Origin: Capsicum annuum
Lineage: Eukaryota; Streptophyta; Magnoliopsida; Solanales; Solanaceae
Length of the DNA: 64,000 nt
Assembly (NCBI RefSeq): GCF_002878395.1
Contig: NC_061114.1
Coordinates: forward strand, 161,266,631-161,330,630
Direction: 5' to 3'
A model generated the notes under the pieces. That model did no database searches. It saw only the letters and a list, made by a program, of their open reading frames with translations, and had not been told where the DNA came from. Made by a program: the position numbers and the translations under genes. Positions 12,297-24,314 of the stretch are shown one piece after another (positions within the stretch are counted from its first letter, which is position 1; each line of letters opens with the position of its first letter).

Positions 12297-13795
12297 ATAG
12301 TCTTGCCCTTATTTTCTTTCCCTCGATTTTCAGATAGTCAAGTTAGGATCAAAATAGAACTTTATTTAGGTTGTAATGTAAGTTTGGGAGGCTAGTATGG
12401 TACATATGGATATCAAGTGACAAACCCTCCTTAGCACTACACTAACTTTGGGGTTCATACTTTAACGAAGTTCTTTTTATTCCACCTCTTATTTCTCCTT
12501 TTTATTCTTTAATGCACATTTAGGTTAGGTGTTGTATCTTTCATTCTTTATTTTTCTTCTTTTTTTACTTTTCATATTCTTCTTTTCTTTTTTTCTTTAT
12601 TTTCTTCTTTTACTGCACCCAGCCTTATCAAGCACCCTTATGATAGCCAGCTTCAACTTAGGTGATTTTCTTGAGTTGAGGTGCACAATGTCTAAGGAGG
12701 ACTAAACCAAAACAGGTTCATTGCTACACAACTAGGAAGGTTAAAGGTGTAACAAGAAAATTAGGCTATAAGGCTCAATAAATAGGATCAAGGGATACGA
12801 TTTCACATTGGAAGGTCATTTAGGCTAAAAGTGGACTAAAATTAAAAAGCGACCTATGATCCTTTCCTAACCAACCATCCTACAACCAAGGCTAGTTCTA
12901 GATTTAACACACAAAGGGAACTAGGTAGAATCTCACTCACACATGGCACAGAGTCACATTATAAGCTATTATTTATTTGATTCATGCACAAGTTAGCTAT
13001 GATTGTCATGTCCCTAATTCTAATGCCATAACAAGATCCACAAAGATCACATATATATACATTCACACAGTTCTAAAAACCAAATTTGGAGGGATGTTAT
13101 TCTTCTCAAAATCAATAAAAAATATGATAACTTTCGTAAATACTCAAAAATCTCCTAATTACACAAAAATAAATGCAATACAAAACAAAATACTATACAA
13201 CATAAATTTTAACCTATACATGCCAATTTTACAACCATACAGTGACCGACAGGAAAAGAAGCATGACAACAAAAACCCATGGCGGTTATGGTATACCCCA
13301 ACCCCAACTAAAATACTATTCAGTGTCCCCATGCATAAAGATACTATAAAACAAAGGGAAGAAGGACATACATGGTATGCACTAGGTGTTTGTGTCATGA
13401 TCTTTCCCTGATGGGGGTATGTCTACTGAAAAAGGCTGTGGTGGGGGCGATGCACTACTGGAAGATGCACCCACAGCTATCTCGGCACATCTCTGTCTAT
13501 TAACAAATTTAATCTCTACTGACTTATGTTTGGCCCATTTCAGGGCCTGGTCATAGGCATAGTTGGATCCTGTAAGTCCCCCTCTCAGCGTCTCCTGGTC
13601 CCAACTATAGGGACCGCCTTATCATCCTCTACATATAAGTCAAAGTGTCTAGGCCCACGTAGGACATATGACCATGCTGAATTGGTTAGAAAGTTCCCTT
13701 TTCTGGAGAGTTATAAATCGAGCAATTTTTATCACTTTCCAGGCCTGTCCTTATCCTATTTTACCTACCAAAAAACAAATGTGAACATTAAAATA
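12297..13795. other. Unclassified TE-derived spacer
   Basis: About 1.5 kb with no recognisable conserved domain. It includes a T/C-rich low-complexity tract at about 12535-12615. The frames at 12977-13411 (+) and 13526-13822 (+) have no motif I recognise. By position it probably belongs to the 3' internal part of the Athila-like element to its right (minus strand), but no homology in the window proves that. Confidence 0.4.
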
Positions 13796-13929
13796 ATGGG
13801 TTTTCTCCCACCCAGTGCTTGATTTAATATTGTGGCATGACATGGCTATGTTAGTTACTTAGACTTCACTAAAAATCCCATGGGTTTCCCCCCAAGCAGC
13901 GCTTGATTTAATATCGCAACACGATACGG
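13796..13929 (-). repeat. 84-bp spaced duplication with polypurine motif
   Basis: Two copies of a 50-bp block (13796-13845 and 13880-13929). On the minus strand each reads CAAGCRCTG followed by a purine-rich tract: GGGTGGGAGAAAACCCAT in one and CTTGGGGGGAAACCCAT in the other. Such tracts resemble plus-strand primers of Athila/Tat-type elements, so the duplication may be a doubled polypurine tract. They follow the truncated protease of the Athila-like element. Confidence 0.55.
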
Positions 13930-13939
13930 GTACCTTGAC

Positions 13940-14910
13940 TACTAAGAATTTGTCAAGTTACCCAAAGAAATACCCTCTGGGGTCATCAATAAAAATGGAT
14001 CACCGACATAACCCACATGTCGTAGGCTGCTTTATAGTTCTTCGAACGTTGAAAGTGAATTCTTCATTGTTGACTCTAAACTAGAGCTCTCCCTTTTCCA
14101 TATCTACCATTGGTCTACCCGTGTCCATGAATGGTCTTCCCAAAATAATGGGCATCTCAAAGTCAACCTCATAATACGGAATGAAAAAATCAACTAAAAA
14201 AATAAAATTATCAAATTTTACCAATACATTAAAAAAATACCCACAGGTTTTTTCGTAGTGCAGTTTACCATCAACAACTGCATATTAGTCATTTTAGAGG
14301 CCTCAAGCCCAATTGCTTGAATACGGCCAGCGGCATCAAATTAATGTTAGCCTCTAAGTCATATAGGTCTTTGGAGAATATGGATGTCCCAATAGTACAT
14401 GGGATCATGAATGCTCCGGGATCACTCTTTTTTGGGGCTAGAGACTTGGAAGTGACTGTATTGCAATGGTGCACTCCTCTAACATCCTCAAAACAAGTTT
14501 TCCTTTTCTTTCTCACTAACTCCTTCATAAAGATGGAATATCTAAGAAGCTACTCCAATGCCTCAAGGAGAGAGACATTCATGCTCAGATCTTTCAGCAT
14601 ATCAATAAGATGCTTGAATTTTCCTTCCTATTTCTTCTATTTCAGTCTTAAAGGAAAAGGTGGGAGCGATCATGTAATTTTTCTCACTGCATTACCTACC
14701 CTGGCATCAACACCTATTTCCTTGTCTAATTTCATGGAATATGTCTCATCTACCATAGAACTATTAGTCTTTGTCACCTCATCAATAGGTAATGGTGGAT
14801 CAATAACAGACAAACCACTCCAAATGGTGACAGAAAGACAGTAACCATCATTCTTTGAGTTTTGGACAGTATCACTTGGAAGGTTACCTGGTTGTCTTTG
14901 ATTCAACGTA
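13940..14910 (-). pseudogene. Athila-like gag C-end and protease
   Basis: Minus-strand remnant. 14910-14670 encodes the end of gag (PGNLPSDTVQNSKND, then a VTIWSGL stretch where the family has TxRSGK). 14528-14289 begins the protease: KELVRKKRKTCFEDV, ADPGAF-like (SDPGAFMIPCTIGT) and DLEANINLMPLAVFKQLGL. The usual catalytic D-L-G-A-S reads D-L-E-A-N, so the glycine is lost. About 14190-14090 continues with DFEMPIILGRPFMDTGRP. The sequence ends at about 14010, where RT would follow, and jumps to the duplicated polypurine block. RT, RNase H and integrase are absent. Confidence 0.8.
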
Positions 14911-16470
14911 GCCTATATTTGCCTGAACTAATGCTCTAATATCTTGATAGCAACAACATGAGACTCAACCTTTTAGATCAAACCAAAAATATCAGCCTTG
15001 ATCCTCTTAAGGCTGGCCTCTTGACTTTCTTAACCCTTCACCAATTTGCTCAATATTTCCTCCATTCTTGATTTTGTATCCTGGTTGTCTGGCAGAATGT
15101 ACTTGTATTTTATTCTCCTTGTAGCATAGTCAACATTTTGTCTTCGGTCACTATCTCACTCCCTACTATGGTCTTGGTATCTATCTCTATAGTAGTTTCA
15201 ACCTTCGTTTCCTTTCCTTTAGGCTAGAAAAGTTGCTAACTGATGACCCTGATACTTAGCCTCCTCTTTTAATTCAGACTCGTAAGCTCTATAGGTTGCA
15301 CCCTGTGCTGTCACTGTGTTGACTTTCTCATAATTCACGATTGTGAACTTTTTTGATAGTAACCTACTATCATTCCTCAATAGCGCAATCTCTTACAATT
15401 TAGAATTATCATCCACTCTCTGGTCATTGGAAATTTTAACTGCATAAGTGCCAGAACCCCTCTCAACCTCTCAATTTTGCCACCCTTGATTAATGAGAGA
15501 AGTCTGGTCTAGAATATCAGAAGCTATTTCCCAGTGTAGTCTCATAAAAGCTCCTCTAGAGATAGTATCTTCCATGGCTCTGGAACTGATGGTCAGGGCT
15601 CTATAGAATATCTCCAATAAGCTCATCTCTGAAATACGATGGTTGGGAATCACACTTAAGTTCTTCTTGAACATGAACCTAGCCTCGTACATAGACTCAG
15701 ATTGTAGTTCTTTAAAATTGTATATCTCATCCTTGAGTTGTAAAATTCTTACCGGAGGAAAGAATCGATTCAAAAATTACCTTTGTAACTTATTGCATGT
15801 AGTGATAGACCCTCTTGGGAGTTTCCCTAACCATAAAGATCCTTCTCTGATCAGCGAGAAAAGGAACAACCTCAATCTAAGTACCTCCTGATTCACCCTT
15901 AGTTTATCTTAAGAACTGTAGATCCCAATGAAATTCGCAAGGTGCATATTTATATCACCAGCGAGCAACCCTGTAAAACACCCTTCAAGTTTAAGAGTTA
16001 AATCATGGCACTAGTTATATCAAACTTAACACATAGGGGCAAAACAGGAGGAATGATCGCTCATGTTTCAAGCGGATTAATGTAGCCCAAGTCCTCTTCC
16101 TTATCATATAGTTGTAATTACTGGTATATTGGGATCACTTAATCTCGACCATCTCTAACTCAATTCTGATTTCCACCGAGAGCTGCTCGACGGTCTGCTT
16201 CTTGTCTCTATATAGTTATCTCTGCCTCCCAGGTTATACATTGAGCATATTCTTTCCTCTTCTGGTTAGCATCTTGTGCTAATATATCCTCAATTTGTTG
16301 GTCAATAATATCTTAGAATTCATGTTGAGGAGAGGGAGGCACCTGGTGTGTACTATTATGAACCACATTAAGAATGTCATCTCTCTTAGGCTTTGTTATC
16401 CTACTAGTCAGTTATAGGATTCTCTCCGTATTTAGATCCAAAGAGAGTAAGGGATTTCCTTGACTCTTGG
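14911..16470 (-). pseudogene. Athila-like gag
   Basis: Minus-strand structural-protein gene with many stops and frame changes. A plausible start lies at about 16478 (MPSTKSQGNPLLSLD). A GYINPLET stretch follows at about 16080, where Athila-type gags have DYINP. Then come the core domain (about 15960-15770) and an intact 100-aa frame at 15773-15471 with FFPPVRILQLKDEIYNF and MYEARFMFKKNL, matching the family's FFP...LRDEI and LYExWERFK stretches. Gag packages the element RNA. It lies just inside the primer-site region of the 5' LTR at right, in the normal order LTR, primer site, gag, protease. Confidence 0.75.
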
Positions 16471-16611
16471 TGCTAGGCATACACCAGCATATACAAAAGA
16501 AGAAACTAAACAAATACCCATAAACCTCAACAACTTTTATTCACAACTAAATACCGTATTCTCTGTTAACGGTACAAAAAATTTGATCATGCCCAATCTA
16601 CACCTCCCAAA

Positions 16612-16634
16612 AAAGGGGATTACGGTAGCAGTCA
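16612..16634 (-). other. Degenerate primer binding site of Athila-like element
   Basis: Minus strand immediately after the LTR reads TTTGACTGCTACCGTAATCC. It may be a decayed version of the TTTGGCGCCGTTGCCGGGG-like site used by Athila-type elements. The resemblance is weak, and the call rests mostly on position. Confidence 0.35.
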
Positions 16635-16635
16635 A

Positions 16636-18043
16636 AATATAGTAACCCAACTTAGGTTGGGGTCAAACCCAAGGGAATACGTGGATTTGTGGCTCTTACT
16701 TGTTGTAGTCAACGAGCAGAACTGGAAAAGTAAATGGGCGTTATTGTATCAATGGTGACAAACTCAAAAGCTTTGGTTGTAAACAATCATAAACAAACAT
16801 TAGTCTTGTGTTCCCCTTAGCTTCTAACGTAGTAGGCTTCTCGTATTTAACCCAACTATTCAACTATTATGCATGTAGAGTCTGGTAAGATAGGTATCAC
16901 CAATTGCCTCTCAGCATATTTTGGTGAATTTCACTCATCTCTTCTCAGTCTAAGAGTTTATCCTTACTAACCATTACCTTGGACCCCAGTTTCAACTATC
17001 TTCTCTCGGTATCAATTTGATCAGATGTAGGTTGACTAGCTTACGAAGATAATACAGATAAGCTTATTTCAACAGTTAACTCTAAATCACTATTATGGTC
17101 TCCTTTTCCCAATTCTACCTCTCTCTTAGGTTCGTAGTGAATACAGGATGAATCCTAATGTTTGCAACTACTAAGATGTCAATAAACTTGAAGGAAAACA
17201 TAATGCATGCAATAGTAATTGGCTAGGAGGATTAAACACTTCCCCTACTTTATTATTTAGCCAGGGTTCCCATAACCCTAGCAATGGGTTTAGCCTCTCA
17301 TGCTTGCAAAACAATCAACAAAATTTATATTAAATAACATTAAGCAATATCTCAAGATTAACTAAATAAAACTCAAAGTCGGTAGCTGAATTATCAACCA
17401 AAAACCAATACAAAGCAATCGCTAAATCAAATGCAAATCTTTGAATCAAAATATATGTTGTAAGCGTTAAGAGTGTGTAACCTAACTACAAAACATAAAA
17501 AGGGTCTATATAGTACAAAAAGAAATCCTAAAAATCAAAACCTGAATGAAAAAGGAAAATATAGGTCGATCGACACTTACTTAGGCTACATATGGACTGT
17601 ATGTACCACATACGGCTCGTCTGTAATACATAAGAACCGTATGTGGACATAGGTAAGTGCCAAAACTCAAGGACTGATCCTGCAGCTCTCGGGACTTTTG
17701 ATCTTTGCACATACTTGGGTCACATATGGACAGTATGTATAACATACAGACCGTATGTTGACATAGGATTGTGCAGAGTTTTTTTTTCTGCTTTTGAGCC
17801 TTTGGACTTCAATTTCTAATACATACTTAGGTCACCTATGACCGGTAAGTGGCACATACACCCAAAACAGCCTTAGTATGTAGCCAAAAACTTTAATTTT
17901 GTATTATCCAAATAGCCTTAGTATCAGTCAAAATATGATTTCCTACAAAACATTCCCAAAATACATCATATCTAACAAAACAACCTAAGAAACTTGTATA
18001 GTTTCAGCATTTCAAGCATCGAAAGAGCTATGTTTCTATAACA
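16636..18043 (-). repeat. Athila-like 5' LTR, copy 2
   Basis: Minus-strand LTR starting TGTGTTATAGAAACATAGC at 18043 and ending near 16638, followed on the minus strand by leader, gag and protease in proper order. It is homologous along its length to 7862-9102, with an extra block at about 16950-17130 that copy 1 lacks. It contains two palindromic modules (17574-17659 and 17730-17768). Confidence 0.75.
17574..17659. repeat. Nested inverted repeat in Athila-like LTR
   Basis: Outer arms CACTTAC (17574-17580) and GTAAGTG (17653-17659). Inner perfect 10-bp arms CCACATACGG (17606-17615) and CCGTATGTGG (17637-17646) with a 21-nt loop. A second related module at 17730-17768 has arms AACATAC (17741-17747) and GTATGTT (17753-17759). 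Copy 1 of the LTR carries a decayed form of the first module (8650-8715) and a better form of the second (8791-8826). Confidence 0.8.
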
Positions 18044-18510
18044 CATGAAGGAAACCCAGCATAACCAAAGGAGAACCCTCTAAATGTGTTAAAAAATGCA
18101 CCAAAAACCCCTCCAAATTTGGGGCAAACAAACTCTGAGGAACTAGAGTAGAACCCATACCTCTAACCTACTGAACATGAGGCTCAAGGTAGATTCCCCT
18201 AGCACTAATCCTAGATGGGGCTGATCCATGAGCCTGTCCACTCTTGAGTTCGTCTATGACTCAAGACTCACCCTGTAAGAGAAGTCTCCATATCTCTAAC
18301 CTCTCAAGACCCAGTCAATACTATCTGCGAAGAAAGAGTAAAACACAACTCAGAACACAAATTATGAATGAACTTTGCACGATAAGAAATAAAATGAGAG
18401 AAGTCTCCTAAAGAATCCTATAGCCTCTCGATGATAGATATGAATGTCTATGTATCATTCTATGAGACTCTATTAGACATCTCATTGTTACACCATTTAG
18501 ACCAATGAAC
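18044..18510 (-). other. 5' UTR and possible gag start remnant
   Basis: Minus-strand sequence following the primer site at 18511-18529. It should hold the leader and first gag codons of the element whose LTR lies to the right. I see no long open frame and no conserved gag motif. It is cut at 18043 by the Athila-like LTR. Confidence 0.45.
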
Positions 18511-18529
18511 CTGGATTCTTTGATACCAA
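18511..18529 (-). other. Primer binding site (initiator tRNA-Met)
   Basis: Minus strand reads TTGGTATCAAAGAATCCAG against the expected TTGGTATCAGAGCCTAG type. The first nine bases match exactly, and it lies two bases inside the LTR. Confidence 0.75.
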
Positions 18530-18531
18530 TT

Positions 18532-21289
18532 TATCACAACCAAAGAATCCAAGGGTCATGATGGAACTCATCATGGTGAACCTTGATGAGTAAGCCTATC
18601 ATCAAAACTGATACCCCTAAGGTAAGGCTTGTAGAATAAAGCTGAACCATATAAGTATGATAAATGCAAAAGAGTACAACATCAACAATCTAACCATAAT
18701 TCCCAAAACCTAATGTTAATAGTATAAGAACGTATCTAGTACAACTCAAATCCAAAAAAGTACATAATATATCTCAATATAAGAGAAAATTTGTCTTAGA
18801 ATGAAAGTAAAAACATAGTCTACAAAAATAGGTAGTAAAATTCATCCGGATGCTTGAAAGCCAACCACTACCTTAAAAGCACCAAATGTTGAAATAATCA
18901 ACCAATCTAGGACACACTTAAACTAGGACCTGCATCGAAAGAGTGTAGTAGGTGAGAGTACGATCCATTTGTACTCAGTAGGTATCATTGGACGACCGAG
19001 CAAAGTAGAAAATAAAGCATACAAAATATATACTAAGGGAACGTCACCTGCAATCAAAAAATATCCCACAATGGTAGCCCACACCACTTGCACTAACAGT
19101 TCTAATATACATATCTCATATATTATAACACAACCAAGTAGAGAACAAGTATACATTATATCACATACAAGTAGGGACAAGGAAGAACATGTACATACAA
19201 GATTGTCAAGTAAAACTAATGAAAGATAGCACAAGTAAGATATTATAAGTCAACATGGAAATTCAAACACAATATAAACATAATAAGGTAAGTGCGATGT
19301 ATAAGATGATGATGATGATGATAATGATGCACAAGGTCGTTGCACTACCTCCGTATACACCCTCGGAGACAAGCCTTCTAGCGTGGTACCCGTGGAGCGT
19401 TTCTCAACCCATATATAATCCATAATCCATATCCATATCTCCTTTGCATATATCCCTCAGGAAGGGTTTTATAAGGTGTTGTAATATCTCCTCCCCGGCA
19501 CATCTCTTGTGAAGGGTTTTATAAAGAGTGGTGCCAATATTTCTTAAGTGTTATCACCGTGGTACCATTTTTTTCATGAAGGAGTATGATATAAGGATGT
19601 AATGCTCATAACTAGTCATAATGAGTATTTCCACAACCAACCACAATGATATATTCTACAACAAATCACAATGTTATATTTTCACAACCACGTGAGTCAA
19701 AATCTACTCATTATTTCTGCCCATCCATGAATTTCCGCATGTTTCATATGCCAACAAAGATGAATATATCACAATACACTAATGGTGGAACAAAAAGGCA
19801 TTTTCAACAATATAATACAATTACTCATATGTATTTTTGGCTATCAACATTATATAGGAACCCATACGGTCATACATATCGCACAATATCTCAAACTTGC
19901 ATGGGTACAACACATAGATAGATATTTATCATGATTAGTTACCACCCTTAACATGCATTTGGTACCAAAATTTACTGATCAGCCCAGTCTGGAAGAGTTA
20001 AGCCATAACCTACCTCGAAGTTCAAAACTTTTCTGCAATACTTCAACCACAAATCCCTACTTCTCATGAACGGTCCCAAAATCAACTAAAACCAACAAAT
20101 ATAGAATCTATGCATCAAAAAAAGGCTCATAATACCCATATTGCCTACTTTTGGTTCGGAGTTAAAATGTACCTCTGAAATGGGTTTTCAAAAGAGAAGG
20201 AAAAAATCATAACTTTACTTTAAAAATGTGTTCCCTATACCTTTAGAAATCTACTGTTACGAACATAAGTAAAAAATGAGGTTCAAGTCAAAGAAAAACT
20301 ATTTTTGGGATTTATTGGGAAAACCTTTGAAATTCATTTAAAAATCAAGAATCAAAGTTGTTTTGAAAATGAAATTAGCGAAATACTAGTAATTATAGGA
20401 TAAAGAATATTATTCAAGTAAAAAGGTTTAGAATTTTGGGCTAAACCAAGTACTAAGGTTTTAAGATTTTGAACAATTAATCAAAAAAATTAATAAATAA
20501 AAGGGTGTATTCTCCCTTAAATCCATAAGAGAATCAAGAAATAGATGTTAATCTAGCTTCTTAAGCACCTATAATCTTCACTTTTAAGCTCACACTATTT
20601 TAGGGTTTAGCTCTCAAGAGGCAAGATAAAAAATGAGCAAAATCAGGCAAAAAAGGGATATTTACACGTATACTAGGTTACTAGGTACATAGGGCATAAA
20701 TTGCATTCCTCAAATGAGATTTTTCTTTTGTGATCCAGGTTGCACCAGCAACTTGGTGCACCAGATTTTCTACGTCCAAAATAAACTTCGACGGGGTGTC
20801 CGAGATTCATTCAGAATCTGATATACGCAAATGAACTATGTAATTACACTAAATTCAACACTCTGAGCTTAATGGTGATATTAGAATTTTGATAAAATAT
20901 CGTTTTCACAAAGTCAACTCCCAAAACTCAAAATTACAATTTTTCAAATCGAGGGTCAAAATGAGATTTTTAAGCCATAAAACTACGCCAACTATGTTAC
21001 CACCCTAAAATCAATGTTTCAGATTTACGGGATCTATCGCACGGATCAAAACATAACCACAGAAGTTCAAACTAAGGCTCTCAAAACCACCAAAAACCAC
21101 AGTATTGCATGAATGGTACCAAAATGCATAGCGAACCATAATAATTACAAAATACATAGGGAACCATGACAATTACCCCCCGCCCCCCACACCCCAAAAA
21201 TACTACAAGACAACTACGGGGAGGGGTAAATAGTCAAATCACACAAAATTACAAATTTCACATACTTCATCAAATTTCATGTTGTTACA
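18532..21289 (-). repeat. 2.8-kb 5' LTR, family C
   Basis: Minus-strand LTR from TGTAACAACATG at 21289 to TTGTGATA at 18532 (expected end TTGTGACA), directly followed by a primer site. It contains a (GAT)n microsatellite (about 19304-19329), a diverged direct repeat around AAGGGTTTTATAA (about 19455-19530), and a 7-bp hairpin at 20741-20760. No coding sequence was recognised. It appears to be inserted into the repeat that continues at 21290. Confidence 0.7.
20741..20760. repeat. Hairpin in family-C LTR
   Basis: TGCACCA (20741-20747) pairs perfectly with TGGTGCA (20754-20760) across a 6-nt loop. It lies about 530 bp into the LTR, upstream (minus strand) of a weak TATA-like stretch near 20655-20665. 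Confidence 0.65.
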
Positions 21290-21838
21290 CATTCATTGGA
21301 CTAGCACATGACATAAATTGCAGAGATATTCTAAGAGCTTTTACACAAGTTTTTGAAACTAAGTTTTTAAAAACCAACATTAATTTTTGAAAATATATAC
21401 ACATTTTCTACTTAACTAGTTTTTGTTCAACATCTATTAAAATAGAGAGCCAAGGCAAAAGTCCAAACAAGATGGAGCACACAAAAGATGGCAAGAAGCA
21501 AAACAAATATCGAAGGAGGTCCATAAAGAGTAGTTTCACCTAAAACTGATGACTTTTTTAGTGGATGAAGGGATTAATGCACAAAATGGGGGTTATCTTC
21601 AAAAAATCCCCCAAGAAAATTGTGAACCGCATCTAAGCATATAATGCTCAAGAATGATATTTTTGGGTGGCCGCAAAGACGAGTCCAAATTCCCCATTTA
21701 TCAAGGACCATTTGACTTGTCTATGTGATTTCAAGAGAATATGGATGACAAATAAAAGCATCTTATCCTATTTATGAATATTTTATTTAGAACTTTTTCA
21801 AAAAATAGTCACTAGTAAAAGCGACTCTAGGTCGACTA
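21290..21838 (-). repeat. Tat-like repeat, inverted copy of 50010-50545
   Basis: The minus strand aligns nearly end to end with plus-strand 50010-50545. Shared blocks include GGACCTTGATAAAT-like, GACCTCCTTTGATATTTG-like and TCATGTGCTAGT segments in the same order. The left edge is cut by the family-C LTR and the right edge by a fragment of the Athila-like LTR. No protein motif was seen. Confidence 0.7.
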
Positions 21839-21839
21839 A

Positions 21840-22062
21840 ATATTTGTAGTGAATACAAACTAGATCCTAATGTTTCCAACCGTTAAGAAGTAAATAAACT
21901 CGAAGGAAAACACAATGCATGCAACAACAATTGGCTAAGAGGATTGAACACTTTTCCTACTTTGTTATTTATCCAGGGTTCCCACAACCCTAGCTATGGG
22001 TTTTAGCCACACATGGTTGTTAAACCCTCAACAGAATTTATATTGAATAAATTCCACCAAGT
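21840..22062 (-). repeat. 0.2-kb Athila-like LTR fragment
   Basis: Closely matches 8206-8427 of Athila-like LTR copy 1 in the same orientation, including the TTATTTATCCAGGGTTCCCA stretch. Both ends are truncated. It sits exactly between a Tat-like repeat and a gag fragment of another element. Confidence 0.8.
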
Positions 22063-23050
22063 GTTTGCATATCCTTCAAAGTGAGCAATAGCATAGAAAC
22101 TTTTCTTTTCGTTGGAAAGGTTATTTACTTGAAAAATCTTTTCACAAGTAGATTCCCAATATAAATACACTTCCGGATCACTCTCACCTTTGAAAATTGG
22201 AATTCCAACCTTGATTAAATTAATGCCAATGTATTGGATTCTTTGATGATCAACATGGACTTGTCTTGCCTCATTCCCTCAGAATCTATCACCATAAAGT
22301 CCTATTTGCTCATATCTCCCTCTTCCTCCTTTATCAAACCAATAATCATCATGAGGAACTTTATAACCTTCTTTCTCCCCTCCACCATAATCCTTAATTT
22401 GGATAGGTGGTTTCATATTTAGGGTCTTTAGGGAGGTGGGTATGGTCTTTAATTATTTGGAACTTGGACTTGAGGCATTGGAGGTTGTGGTTGATTTGGT
22501 CTTTAGTTTATTGGATTAGGTATTTGGTAGTTGGGGTTTTATGGGGGCGTTTGGTTTAAGGGAGGGTTTGGTCTTTGGTCAAGAGGATTAGGGATTTGGA
22601 CATTCGGATTTGGTGGAGTATTTTGGGTTCCAACTCCTTTTTGTGGACTTGGTTCATTTGGGGAAGTAGAGGTCTTGGAAAGTTTTGGTTAGGAGGTGTT
22701 TGGACTAGGTTTTGAGGCGGTTGAGGAGGGTAAAGCATTTGATGGAGGGTTTCGGGTATTATCGTCATGGAAGAGTTATTGGCTTGGACACTAGAGGATG
22801 TATGGTAAGGATTAGGAGTAGTAGGTCTTGAGTTCCTCCCACTTTCAACACAATCAAGCCTTCTACTAAGAGTGGACATTTCACTCCTCATAGCATCCAA
22901 GTCACTCTTCATATCTTTCCTTAAAGCATCATTATTATCCTCCAGTTTTCGGGCAAAGGCCTCAAACCGAGCCATCAAGACTCCCAAAGCATCATTTCCC
23001 AAAGGTTGGGATGAGGTATCTTCAAATTCCATTTCAAATATACCTAACAA
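22063..23050 (-). pseudogene. Chromovirus-like gag fragment
   Basis: The N-terminal 164 aa are open from the Met at 23050 (there is no reason to prefer another start). They contain an acidic start, a heptad-like coiled-coil stretch (residues about 25-65, FEAFARKLEDNNDALRKDM) and a Pro/Gln/Asn-rich linker. After frame changes, 22063-22210 gives the gag core with FKG-like and YIGNLLVKRFF stretches and a final KVSMLLLTLKD. That matches the family's F-x-G-x-x-DPExYL-x-WE and KVSxAIAHFE pattern. It is truncated at 22062 by an Athila-like LTR piece. Gag binds and packages element RNA. The lineage (CRM, Galadriel or Reina type) cannot be settled from gag alone. Confidence 0.65.
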
Positions 23051-24295
23051 AAGCCAAAAAAAAACAGCAGTCTAACACCTACAAAATGAACAAACAAATT
23101 AGTTCAAAAGGCCTCACCACACTCTCACTCAACCTCACCTCACACTTGGCTTTACAAGTGTTGGATAATTGGCAATACTTGGCAAGTTACTTGAGTGGTG
23201 AGAAGATTTGGTCCAGAATCAATATTTGTTTGAAATGACTCAAATAAAGTGATGTACGAACTTGAACCAACAAAACACTGCAAATTAAAAATGAGAAAAG
23301 GCACACAAAAATCGAAGACACGAAATAAATGAACTCTAGACTAATTACAGATCTAGTAGGAACTTATTAGCTTGCTAATTAGTGAGAGAATTAAATTACA
23401 AGAAACTAGAATCCAAAATGAGAAACTAGCAAAATCTACTTAGGAACTCAATTTGGTCATTTACTAAGTGGTGATATGGCAACAATTGATTGGACATCGA
23501 GTTTTCAAATTTTCCAGTCCAAAATTCCCAAGTCTCGGCCTAACTCCTTAGGGAAGAAGAGAAAAATGCTTTGGGAGGGAAAAACAAAAAATTTAGAGCC
23601 CTTTTCAAGCTCCAATTTGAATTTAAAAACAATGCCCCCCCCCCCCCTTTGTACTTGGATTGTACTGAATTTGTACTTTGATTATTCCTTTGTTTCTTCT
23701 TTCTTTTGGATGACGGTGAATATGCCAAGGAATATTCTTTCACAAACACCAAGTACACTCTCATTCTTCTCCTTTTTTGGATCAAACACCTTCCTTGAAC
23801 ATTCTTCTTCAACAAAATTGGATGAATATAGAAGAACAAGATGAATATTCAAGGGTTGACCAAAGTTTGACCTTCACTCAAATGAACCCTAACCTTCAAT
23901 TTTTTTATAGGTCTAGGTTCATTAGGAAAATATGAACTCAAATATCAACAAACCAACAAAAACCAACATCCACAATGTCAAAACCCACACAGATCTAAAG
24001 CTTAGAAGTTTCAATACGCCATACCCATGGAGTTCTTAGCTCAAAATCGCCCAAATATTGTTTCAAGAGTAGATCTAGAATCCCTAGGTGCTAAGGAACA
24101 AGAATATAGCACAAAAAACTTTCAAAACAAAACAAAAATGTGTAGATCTAGTGTTCAATTTTCTGAACTACAACATAACACAACTAGACACCTTTTTTTT
24201 TTTTTTGAGATTTCCAAATTTTTGACTCTTTTTTGTTGAGATTTTCTAAATAAGAATGCTAAAACCAAGATTTAGGGATGTTGGAATAACCATAA
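23051..24295 (-). other. Long 5' leader of the chromovirus-like element
   Basis: 1.2 kb between the primer site and gag on the minus strand. It has no convincing long frame. It holds a homopolymer run of C (about 23635-23647) and a T run (24192-24205). The 99-122 aa frames here lack recognisable motifs. Confidence 0.5.
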
Positions 24296-24313
24296 CCAAG
24301 GTTTTGATACCAA
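24296..24313 (-). other. Primer binding site (initiator tRNA-Met)
   Basis: Minus strand reads TTGGTATCAAAACCTTGG. The first nine bases match the initiator tRNA-Met primer site and the rest is diverged. Confidence 0.75.
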
Positions 24314-24314
24314 A

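Noticed and set aside
12977..13822. Frames of 144 and 98 aa as unknown proteins
   Set aside because: No motif, no sensible start context, biased composition, and set in repeat-derived DNA. Insufficient support.
22556..23050. 164-aa open frame as a possible host gene
   Set aside because: It continues after frame changes into a recognisable retrotransposon gag core and lies in correct order after an LTR and primer site, so it is a gag N-terminus.
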